Below are positions 1-7,130 of a stretch of 59,374 nucleotides of DNA, piece after piece (the first letter of the stretch is position 1; every line of letters starts with the position of its first letter). A model generated the notes under the pieces. That model was not told the DNA's origin, made no database searches, and saw nothing but the letters and a program-made list of their open reading frames with translations. Source of the stretch: Cytophagaceae bacterium UBA7467. GTDB lineage: Bacteria; Bacteroidota; Bacteroidia; Cytophagales; Spirosomataceae. The translations under genes and the position numbers were made by a program. The stretch is taken from the NCBI GenBank assembly GCA_002479785.1, contig DLPD01000029.1, positions 1 to 59,374 of the forward strand. The letters run 5' to 3'.

Positions 1-1303
1 CTATGATATTTAAACCGGACACTTTGAAAGGACGGTCACGGTTTGGATCTCTGAAACGAAGAATCCATACCGCTAAACAAACCATAGTGAAGGCGAACAA
101 AGTTCCGAAGCTTGTCATATCACCCAATAATGAAATAGGGGTAAAACCAGCTACAATCGAAACCACGGCACCTACCAGAATCGTTGATTTCCAAGGTGTT
201 TTAAAAGTAGGGTGAACTTCAGCGAAGAATTGTGGCAATAAACCATCTTTCGCCATTCCTAAAAACACACGGGTTTGACCTAACATCATCACTAACATAA
301 CGGATAGTAAGCCTGCTGTAGCGGCTGCTGTAATGACAAATACAGCCCAAGGTTGACCTGCCACATCAAAGGCAAAGGCAACAGGAGCTTTCAGGGCATC
401 GCCGGTAATATCTTTGTAGTTAATCATTCCCGTTAATACCAATGAAACCGCGATGTAAAGCGCCGTACAAATCAATAAGGACGCGATAATCGCGAATGGC
501 ATATCTTTCTTCGGATTGATGGCCTCTCCTGCTTGTGTAGACACTGCATCAAAACCGATATACGCAAAGAAGATTGCAGATGCACCAGAGATAATACCAC
601 CCCAGCCATACGCAGGAAGCATTTCACCACTTTCGTGCTTCACTAACGATTCTTCTGGAATAAACGGAGACCAGTTTGCCACGTCGATGTAGAAAGCACC
701 CATGATGATGACAAATAAAATCACAGCCACTTTCAAGACCACAATTAAGTTATTCGCACTCGCTGCTTCTTTGATTCCTTTTACAAGAATCCATGTCACG
801 AACCAAACAATCACTAAAGCAGGTAGATTCACCGCAGCCCCACCAAAAGAAACAGGGTCATTTGTTAAATTAGCAGGCAAGTGAATTCCAAAAAGATGGA
901 GGAGCTTATTAAAATAACCCGACCAACTCACGGCGACCGTCATGGCACCCATGGCATATTCGAGAATTAATCCCCAACCAATAATCCAAGCAAATAATTC
1001 GCCTACGGTTCCATAAGCATAGGCATAAGCGCTACCTTCTACTGGTAACATGGCCGCAAATTCAGCGTAGCAAAGGGCTGCGAAAATACAACCAATACCC
1101 GCGATAACAAATGAAATAGCTAATGCAGGACCCGCGTGATAGTGAGCGGCTGTACCCGTTAATACGAAAACACCGCCACCGATAATCGCACCGATACCGA
1201 TCGCTGTTAAACTCCATTTTCCTAATACACGCTTGAGCTCGCTTTTTTGCATGTCTTGCTCAAACATATGCATTGGTTTTTTTCTCCAAATACTGTTATT
1301 CAT
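1..1303 (-). CDS. APC-superfamily amino acid permease (3' end outside window)
   Basis: An open frame of 434 codons runs from an ATG at 1303 off the left edge, so the C-terminus is missing. After a basic cytoplasmic N-terminus of about 30 residues, the first membrane helix carries the APC signature around IGIGAIIGGGVFVLTG, followed by many hydrophobic helices and the FFAYIGFDAVSTQAGE segment typical of the YfnA/CAT-like branch of amino acid permeases. These are inner-membrane secondary transporters for cationic or neutral amino acids; the substrate cannot be read from sequence. It lies downstream of secDF on the same strand, beyond a strong terminator, with only 28 bp left for its own promoter. 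Family assignment is firm; the substrate is open. Confidence 0.9.
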   Translation of the reverse strand, partial: MNNSIWRKKPMHMFEQDMQKSELKRVLGKWSLTAIGIGAIIGGGVFVLTGTAAHYHAGPALAISFVIAGIGCIFAALCYAEFAAMLPVEGSAYAYAYGTVGELFAWIIGWGLILEYAMGAMTVAVSWSGYFNKLLHLFGIHLPANLTNDPVSFGGAAVNLPALVIVWFVTWILVKGIKEAASANNLIVVLKVAVILFVIIMGAFYIDVANWSPFIPEESLVKHESGEMLPAYGWGGIISGASAIFFAYIGFDAVSTQAGEAINPKKDMPFAIIASLLICTALYIAVSLVLTGMINYKDITGDALKAPVAFAFDVAGQPWAVFVITAAATAGLLSVMLVMMLGQTRVFLGMAKDGLLPQFFAEVHPTFKTPWKSTILVGAVVSIVAGFTPISLLGDMTSFGTLFAFTMVCLAVWILRFRDPNRDRPFKVSGLNII

Positions 1304-1331
1304 AATGCTCGTTTTTAGGATGAAATAAAAA

Positions 1332-1359
1332 TGCTGGTCACTCTTTCGAGCAACCAGCA
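1332..1359 (-). terminator. Rho-independent terminator after secDF
   Basis: On the minus strand a perfect 7-bp outer stem (TGCTGGT with ACCAGCA) encloses an inner CTC-GAAA-GAG hairpin and is followed by TTTTTATTT. It sits 7 bp past the secDF stop, so it should end secDF transcription and limit read-through into the permease gene. Confidence 0.8.
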
Positions 1360-1366
1360 GAACAAA

Positions 1367-4297
1367 CTATTTCTTTTCTTTCTTCGAAGTTCCGAAGTCA
1401 ATCACAATCGGTGCCGCCACGAAAATAGACGAATAAGCACCAAACACCACCCCGATAAACATCGCGAAAGAGAAACCTCTTAACACGTCGCCACCGAAGA
1501 TTAATAACACCGTTACCACTAGGAATACCGTAGTCGCCGTCATCACCGTACGCGACATGGTGTGGTTAATTGATTCGTTAATCGTTTTAATCATTAACGC
1601 TTTGTTCCCTAAATCAGCATCTAAACCGATTTCTTCACGGATACGGTCAAATACTACCACCGTATCGTTAATAGAATAACCAATTACTGTTAATACCGCC
1701 GCAATAAATACTTGATCTACTTCTAATTCGAAACCGAATAAACGAACGATACCTACCATACCTAATACCACTAAAGTATCGTGAACCAAGGCAACAATAC
1801 CCCCTAATGAATATTGCCACTTACGGAAACGGACCAAGATGTAGATAAAGATCGCAATCAAGGCGTAGAAAATGGACACGAATGATTGTGTCAAAATATC
1901 ATCGGCAACTGTTGCTCCTACTTTTGAAGTTGAAACAACTTTAGGTCCCTGCGCAGCAAATTCTTTCAATCCTGTCTCTAATGCAGTACGGACCGTATTA
2001 TTTGCTGTTAATGACTCATCTTCTACTAAGTAAGAGGTGGTCACTTTTAATTTCGTAGGACCGTTGAACGTTTTCACCTCCACGCCTTTTCCACCAAAAT
2101 CATCTACTAAGGCTTCTTTCACCTTGTCTGTAGGAACCGCTTGATTGAACTCAACTACGTACGAACGTCCACCCTTGAAATCCACCCCTAAGTTGAAACC
2201 ACCTTGCATGAATAAAACGATTGCTCCCACCGCAATTAGCGACCAAGAGAACCAGTAAGAATACTTACGCTTACCAATGAAATCGAAGTTCATTCCTTTG
2301 AAAAGATCACGCGAGATAAACGTTTCAAATGTCATTTCTTTCTCCTTACCCGCTTTGATCGCACGTTTCGCCATCCAATCAATTAAGATGTGAGAAATAT
2401 AAACGGCCGTAAATACGGATGTAACTAAACCGATACAAAGTGTTACACCGAAACCTTTCACAGAACCCGATCCGAAGATAATCAAGATTACACCGATTAA
2501 TACGGTTGTGATGTTACCATCCAAAATCGCGCTTAAAGCTTTCTCGTAACCTAGATTAATCGCATCTAACAAGCCTTTTCCTTTGTGTAATTCCTCCCGA
2601 ATACGCTCGTTAATCAATACGTTCGCATCGACCGCCATACCTAAAGTTAACACGATACCCGCGATACCAGGAAGCGTTAAAGCGGCTTGGATTTGAACTA
2701 AAACACCGGCAATAAAGAAGACGTTAAAGAACAAGGCTAAGTTTGCCATCCAACCTGGTGTACCATAGTAACCAATCATGAACACGATCACTAATAATAA
2801 ACCTAAGCCCATGGACATATATCCTTGGTTAATCGCCTCCGCTCCCAGGGATGGACCAATAAACGCATCTTCAACGATACGCGTAGGCGCTGGTAATTTA
2901 CCTGCTTTCAATACGTTCGCTAAGTCTTTTGCCTCTTCAACTGAGAAACTACCTGCGATCGAAGAACGACCACCTGGAATCTCACCGTTAATCACTGGAG
3001 CAGAATACACATACCCATCTAGAACAATCGCGATACGACGTCCGATGTTTGCACCTGTTAAGTTTTTCCAAATACGTGCACCCGTTCCGTTCATCGCCAT
3101 CGTTACTTCTGCACGACCCGCCTGATCAAAATCTTGTGCTGCATCTGTAATCACATCACCCTCTAATGGTGCTGATTGGCCTTCGCCTTTTTTCAATGCC
3201 TCTAACGTAAGGATTTCATCACCGTTCTTTGCTGGAATTCCTTTCGCTGCCCAAGCAAACGTTAAGTTAGCAGGGAACATTGCTTTTACTTCAGCACGAG
3301 CAAATAATGCGTTCACACGAGCCGTATCTTTCACATATACACCGATGTTGTTTCCTAAAGGCAAGAATAATTTTGTTAAAGCAGAACCAGCAGACGTATC
3401 TGCTTTCGCTTTTCCTGAATCCTTCGTCGCAGGGGCTGCTGCTAATTTGTTTGCCAAAGCATTTGCCGCTGTATCCTTCGTCGCCGAAGCTGCCGCTGGT
3501 GCAGCTGCTACTGGAGCTTTCTCTTCCTTGTCTAATAAGGCACCTAAGGCATTTAAACCAGCACCATATTCATTCAATTCATAGCACTCTATGAATTCTA
3601 ATTTTGCAGCGCCTGATAATAATTTACGTGCACGCTCTGGATTCTCCACACCTGGTAATTCTACCTGAATACGGTTTGTACCTGGAAGGCGTTGGATGTT
3701 CGGGTTAGCTACACCGAATTTATCGATACGTGCTTGAATAATTTTATAAACGCGATCCACTGCACCGTCGATTTCTGCATCGATCACTTTCTTCACTTGT
3801 GAATCGGAAGATGTAGAAGAGATTTTACCGCGGTTCACTGAATTAGCGAATACAGATGCCAAGGTTTGGTTAGGAGCAGCCTTCGCGAATTCCTCGTAGA
3901 ACAATTCGTTAAATGATTTAGTCGAAGTTGCTTGCGCCGCACCTGCCGCTGCTAATGCTTTCTCAAATGCTGGATCATTTGACTTACCTGAAAGTGCACG
4001 CAAGATTTCTGCTGGAGAAACCTCTAAAACCGCATGCAAACCTCCTTCTAAGTCAAGACCTTTTTGCAAAGCATACTGAGTCACTTCTTGTAACGTATAT
4101 CCGATATATACGGGTTGTTTCCAAAGGGAATCAATGAAATGTAAACGCTTCGCCGCATCTACTTTGCCATCTGCTGTGGTAGCATATTGGATAGCTTGTT
4201 CTTTTAATTGATTAGACTTCCATGTAAACGAAAGGAAGAAAATACATAAGGCTGAAATAATCGTGGACAGCCAAATAATGGCACTTTTGTAACGCAT
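1367..4297 (-). CDS. secDF: Fused protein translocase subunit SecDF
   Basis: The 976-residue protein joins SecD and SecF in one chain, as is common in Bacteroidota. It is an inner-membrane, proton-driven RND-type accessory of SecYEG that pulls exported proteins across the membrane. The SecD half has an N-terminal helix, a large periplasmic region and the membrane motif GMAVDANVLINERIREE near residue 552; the SecF half repeats the architecture with GYSINDTVVVFDRIREE near residue 877. The SecD periplasmic region contains an Ala/Lys/Thr-rich low-complexity stretch at about residues 250-310 that looks like a lineage-specific insertion. The start ATG is only 6 bp from a heptamer repeat array that fills the upstream region, and I see no TAnnTTTG element in front of the gene. 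Confidence 0.97.
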   Translation of the reverse strand: MRYKSAIIWLSTIISALCIFFLSFTWKSNQLKEQAIQYATTADGKVDAAKRLHFIDSLWKQPVYIGYTLQEVTQYALQKGLDLEGGLHAVLEVSPAEILRALSGKSNDPAFEKALAAAGAAQATSTKSFNELFYEEFAKAAPNQTLASVFANSVNRGKISSTSSDSQVKKVIDAEIDGAVDRVYKIIQARIDKFGVANPNIQRLPGTNRIQVELPGVENPERARKLLSGAAKLEFIECYELNEYGAGLNALGALLDKEEKAPVAAAPAAASATKDTAANALANKLAAAPATKDSGKAKADTSAGSALTKLFLPLGNNIGVYVKDTARVNALFARAEVKAMFPANLTFAWAAKGIPAKNGDEILTLEALKKGEGQSAPLEGDVITDAAQDFDQAGRAEVTMAMNGTGARIWKNLTGANIGRRIAIVLDGYVYSAPVINGEIPGGRSSIAGSFSVEEAKDLANVLKAGKLPAPTRIVEDAFIGPSLGAEAINQGYMSMGLGLLLVIVFMIGYYGTPGWMANLALFFNVFFIAGVLVQIQAALTLPGIAGIVLTLGMAVDANVLINERIREELHKGKGLLDAINLGYEKALSAILDGNITTVLIGVILIIFGSGSVKGFGVTLCIGLVTSVFTAVYISHILIDWMAKRAIKAGKEKEMTFETFISRDLFKGMNFDFIGKRKYSYWFSWSLIAVGAIVLFMQGGFNLGVDFKGGRSYVVEFNQAVPTDKVKEALVDDFGGKGVEVKTFNGPTKLKVTTSYLVEDESLTANNTVRTALETGLKEFAAQGPKVVSTSKVGATVADDILTQSFVSIFYALIAIFIYILVRFRKWQYSLGGIVALVHDTLVVLGMVGIVRLFGFELEVDQVFIAAVLTVIGYSINDTVVVFDRIREEIGLDADLGNKALMIKTINESINHTMSRTVMTATTVFLVVTVLLIFGGDVLRGFSFAMFIGVVFGAYSSIFVAAPIVIDFGTSKKEKK

Positions 4298-4303
4298 AAT
4301 TTA

Positions 4304-4405
4304 AAATGGTAAATGGTGAATTATAAATGGTAAATGGTGAGTGGTAAATGGTGAATGGTTCCTCAGAACTGTCCACTGCCCACTGGCTACTGGCTACTGC
4401 CCACT
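4304..4405. repeat. Two adjacent heptamer arrays upstream of secDF
   Basis: From 4304 to 4359 eight 7-bp units follow without slippage, most of them AAATGGT, with GAATTAT, GAGTGGT and GAATGGT as variants. After a short break, 4364-4405 holds six units of the form NNNNACT (CAGAACT, GTCCACT, GCCCACT, GGCTACT twice, GCCCACT). The 8-mer GTTCCTCA occurs on both sides of the second array (4358-4365 and 4406-4413). The arrays occupy the whole space between secDF and the small gene at 4411. Confidence 0.85.
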
Positions 4406-4410
4406 GTTCC

Positions 4411-4740
4411 TCACGGCGCCAGGGTGGCAATAAATTGGGTAAATAAAATTCGTAAGAATTGCGTGCGATGAGTAAATGCAGGCAATTTAATGGCTTGCAT
4501 CGAGCGCGCAACGAAGATTTCGGTAGGGCTACTGAAGTTCCAATCTTGTGGAAAATCGAGTTGTAAGTTGGTGGCAGATTGATAAACATTCTGCTCGGCC
4601 TTTACAATCGTTTGCTTAGAAGTCTTTTCCGTCTTTACTGCACCTGTCTCTACTGCGAACAAGGAGATAGGCTTAGCCACGAGCCAAAAAAGCACCGGGA
4701 TAAACAGAATGAGATGGGATATTTTTACCTTCTTTTGCAT
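4411..4740 (-). CDS. Small membrane-anchored hypothetical protein
   Basis: I do not recognise a family. Starting at the ATG at 4740 gives 109 residues: a basic start (MQKKVKISH), one hydrophobic segment (about residues 9-26) that could be a signal anchor, a Lys/Thr-rich linker, then a C-terminal part with no known motif. An in-frame upstream ATG at 4824 would add 28 residues, but it overlaps the nadC promoter and start codon, so the internal start is preferred. The gene is divergent from nadC, and its stop codon lies directly at the edge of the heptamer array. It could be a real small protein or a degraded gene; the clean hydrophobic N-terminus favours a real one. Confidence 0.5.
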   Translation of the reverse strand: MQKKVKISHLILFIPVLFWLVAKPISLFAVETGAVKTEKTSKQTIVKAEQNVYQSATNLQLDFPQDWNFSSPTEIFVARSMQAIKLPAFTHRTQFLRILFTQFIATLAP

Positions 4741-4797
4741 TGTAGAGAGCAAAAATAGGATATTTTTCTTAGAAATCAATTCTCCGGGTAATTTTCG

Positions 4798-4805
4798 TAA
4801 TTTTG
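4798..4805 (+). promoter_or_regulatory. TAnnTTTG promoter element of nadC
   Basis: TAATTTTG matches the Bacteroidota minus-7 consensus and ends 17 nt before the nadC ATG. Confidence 0.55.
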
Positions 4806-4822
4806 GGACGGAAAATACGCAC

Positions 4823-5677
4823 ATGTTTAACTACAAAGACCCTTCTTACCTACAAGCCTTCATTCAATCAGCCCTTCGGGAAGATGTGGGTGATGGAGAT
4901 CACACCTCGCTTTCTACGGTCCCAGCGGATGCAGTAGGAACCGCGGAACTGAAGGTAAAGGACCGAGGCGTGTTGGCTGGAGTTGAGCTTTCTTTAGCTA
5001 TTTTCAAGGAAGTAGATCCCGAATTACAAGTGAAGGTATTCATTCCGGATGGAACCTGGATCGAGCCAGGACAAGTGGTTTTAGAGGTCAGTGGATCCTC
5101 CCAATCGATATTGAAAGCAGAGCGTTTAGTGTTGAACTGCATGCAACGTATGTCAGGGATTGCGACTTACACACGTTCTTTGGTAAACATTCTTGAGGGA
5201 ACTAGAGCAAAATTATTAGATACGAGAAAGACAACTCCTAACTTCCGTTTGGCAGAAAAATGGGCTTGTCAGATAGGTGGAGCGGTAAATCACCGTTACG
5301 GCTTATTCGACATGATCTTGATTAAAGATAATCATGTGGACTTTGCGGGGGGAATTAAGCAGGCTTTGGAAAAAGCATTTAGCTACAATAAGACCCTAGC
5401 CAAACCGGTAGATGTGATGATCGAGGTTAGGAACGAAACTGAATTGGATGAAGTCCTTGCCATAGGCGGCGTGAAGCGCATTATGCTCGATAATTTTACG
5501 CCGGACAGACTACGAGACGCGATTCGCAAGATCAATGGACGCTTTGTTACAGAAGCATCGGGAGGAATTACCGAAAAAACACTCCGTGCCTACGGCGAAA
5601 CAGGAGTCGATTATATCTCGGTGGGAGCATTAACTCACCAAGTGAAAAGTTTAGATTTAAGCCTAAAAGCGAAATGA
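4823..5677 (+). CDS. nadC: Nicotinate-nucleotide pyrophosphorylase (quinolinate phosphoribosyltransferase)
   Basis: NadC condenses quinolinate with PRPP to nicotinate mononucleotide, releasing CO2, in de novo NAD synthesis. The 284-residue product has the family hallmarks in order: the TRKTTPNFR phosphate-binding segment, the GGAVNHRYGLFDMILIKDNH block, the MLDNF motif and the EASGGI motif of the C-terminal barrel. The ATG at 4823 is chosen because it begins the family N-terminus and follows the TAATTTTG element; an upstream in-frame ATG at 4709 would lie upstream of that element. nadA follows with a 4-base ATGA overlap, so the two are probably translationally coupled. Confidence 0.96.
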   Translation: MFNYKDPSYLQAFIQSALREDVGDGDHTSLSTVPADAVGTAELKVKDRGVLAGVELSLAIFKEVDPELQVKVFIPDGTWIEPGQVVLEVSGSSQSILKAERLVLNCMQRMSGIATYTRSLVNILEGTRAKLLDTRKTTPNFRLAEKWACQIGGAVNHRYGLFDMILIKDNHVDFAGGIKQALEKAFSYNKTLAKPVDVMIEVRNETELDEVLAIGGVKRIMLDNFTPDRLRDAIRKINGRFVTEASGGITEKTLRAYGETGVDYISVGALTHQVKSLDLSLKAK

Positions 5678-6660
5678 ATTTACAAGAAGAAGCTACCTCT
5701 GTGGGCTACATTGCCCGTTCTACCCCTAAAGGAGTTGAACTAATCACCGAAATCCAACGCTTAAAGAAGGAGAAAAATGCGGTGATTTTGGCACACTACT
5801 ACGTAGATGGGGAAATCCAAGAGTTAGCAGATTACGTAGGCGACAGTTTAGGTTTATCCCAGGCAGCTGAGAAAACAGAGGCAGATTTAATCGTCTTCTG
5901 TGGCGTTCATTTCATGGGTGAAACAGCGAAAATTTTGAACCCGACTAAAAAAGTCGTCGTTCCAGATTTTAACGCAGGTTGTTCCTTAGCGGATTCTGTG
6001 CCAGTAGCTGAATTTGCGGCTTTGAAAGCAAAGCACCCTCATGCAGTGGTAGTATCTTACATCAACTGTTCGGCCGATATCAAAGCAATGACGGACATCA
6101 TTTGTACCTCATCGAATGCGGTACAAATCGTGGAGTCCATTCCGGCGGATCGCGAAATCATCTTCGCCCCTGATGCGAACTTAGGTCGCTATGTGGCTCA
6201 GAAGACGGGTCGAGAATTGATACTTTGGGAAGGTGCCTGTATGGTGCACATTGACATTTCTTTAGAGAAATTAGCCGCTTTAAAACAAGAATACCCAGAT
6301 GCTTTATTGATCGCACACCCAGAATGCAAGGAAGTAATCTTGAAAGAAGCGGATTATGTTGGTTCAACGACGGCTTTATTGAAATTTGTTGAAACCTCGC
6401 CTAATTCCACTTTCATCGTAGCAACAGAGGCGGGCATCATGCATAAGATGAAGCAATCGGTGCCTCACAAGCACTTGATTCCGGCGCCTGCTAACGAGCA
6501 AAACACCTGTGCATGCAGCGAGTGTCCGTACATGAAGATGAATACGCTGGAGAAATTATACAATGCTTTGTACTATGAGCTACCTGAAATCCAATTAGCG
6601 GAAAAAACACGTGTTCCTGCCTACAAGGCTTTGAAAGCCATGCTAGAAGTTTCCGCTTAG
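5674..6660 (+). CDS. nadA: Quinolinate synthase A
   Basis: NadA condenses iminoaspartate (from NadB) with dihydroxyacetone phosphate to quinolinate, using a 4Fe-4S cluster. The 328-residue protein has the HYY motif at 41-43 and three expected cysteine regions: Cys103 in GCSLADS, Cys189 in WEGACMVH, and the CACSEC cluster at 279-284 near the C-terminus. Together with nadC in front and nadB at 18662-20242 it completes the aspartate pathway to nicotinate mononucleotide. The stop codon overlaps by four bases the end of the convergent ridA-like gene. Confidence 0.96.
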   Translation: MNLQEEATSVGYIARSTPKGVELITEIQRLKKEKNAVILAHYYVDGEIQELADYVGDSLGLSQAAEKTEADLIVFCGVHFMGETAKILNPTKKVVVPDFNAGCSLADSVPVAEFAALKAKHPHAVVVSYINCSADIKAMTDIICTSSNAVQIVESIPADREIIFAPDANLGRYVAQKTGRELILWEGACMVHIDISLEKLAALKQEYPDALLIAHPECKEVILKEADYVGSTTALLKFVETSPNSTFIVATEAGIMHKMKQSVPHKHLIPAPANEQNTCACSECPYMKMNTLEKLYNALYYELPEIQLAEKTRVPAYKALKAMLEVSA

Positions 6661-7130
6661 TCGTTTAGTTCAAAAACCGCTTCGATTTCTACCGGAATAT
6701 TATCTGGCAGAGTCCCCATTCCCACCGCGGAACGAACGCCTACGCCATGTTCTTCTCCCCACACCTGGGCGAATAGTTCACTACAACCATTAATCACGTA
6801 AGGATGGCGCAAGAAATCGTCCGTTGCATTGACCATGCCAAGGACTTTGATCACCCGTTTTATACGATTAAGTGATCCTAGCTGAGCTTTTAAGGTCGCC
6901 AAAATCGCTAAACCCACCTGACGCGCCGCCAGTTTTCCCTCTTCGATATCCAAGTCTTTTCCGATTCGACCAATGATCAATGAACCATCTTCTTGTACCG
7001 TTCCATGGCCTGAGACATAGTAAAAATGATCTACCTGTAAACCCGGTTTGTACACACCTAACGGTTTAGGGGCAGGTGGAAGTGTTAGGCCTAAGGCCGC
7101 AAAATTCTCTTCTGGACTAGTTTTTGCCAT
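6657..7130 (-). CDS. RidA/YjgF-family protein
   Basis: The 157-residue protein belongs to the YjgF/YER057c/UK114 superfamily, whose best-known member RidA hydrolyses reactive enamine/imine intermediates from amino acid metabolism. It has the long N-terminal form (YKPGLQVDHFYYVSGHGTVQEDG) and the C-terminal strand block GVRSAVGMGTLPDNIPVEIEAVFEL, including the arginine that binds the substrate carboxylate in RidA. Its start overlaps the end of the glucosidase gene by 14 bases, suggesting one transcript. The exact substrate is not predictable; this long subgroup is less well characterised than classic RidA. Confidence 0.85.
   Translation of the reverse strand: MAKTSPEENFAALGLTLPPAPKPLGVYKPGLQVDHFYYVSGHGTVQEDGSLIIGRIGKDLDIEEGKLAARQVGLAILATLKAQLGSLNRIKRVIKVLGMVNATDDFLRHPYVINGCSELFAQVWGEEHGVGVRSAVGMGTLPDNIPVEIEAVFELND

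Noticed and set aside
3280..3594. Plus-strand frames of 104 and 79 residues opposite secDF
   Set aside because: They lie antisense to the low-complexity part of secDF, whose biased composition keeps other frames open.
4212..4589. 125-residue minus-strand reading frame across the secDF start
   Set aside because: Most of it is the translation of the heptamer arrays and it overlaps the secDF start and the small gene at 4411; it has no protein-like features.
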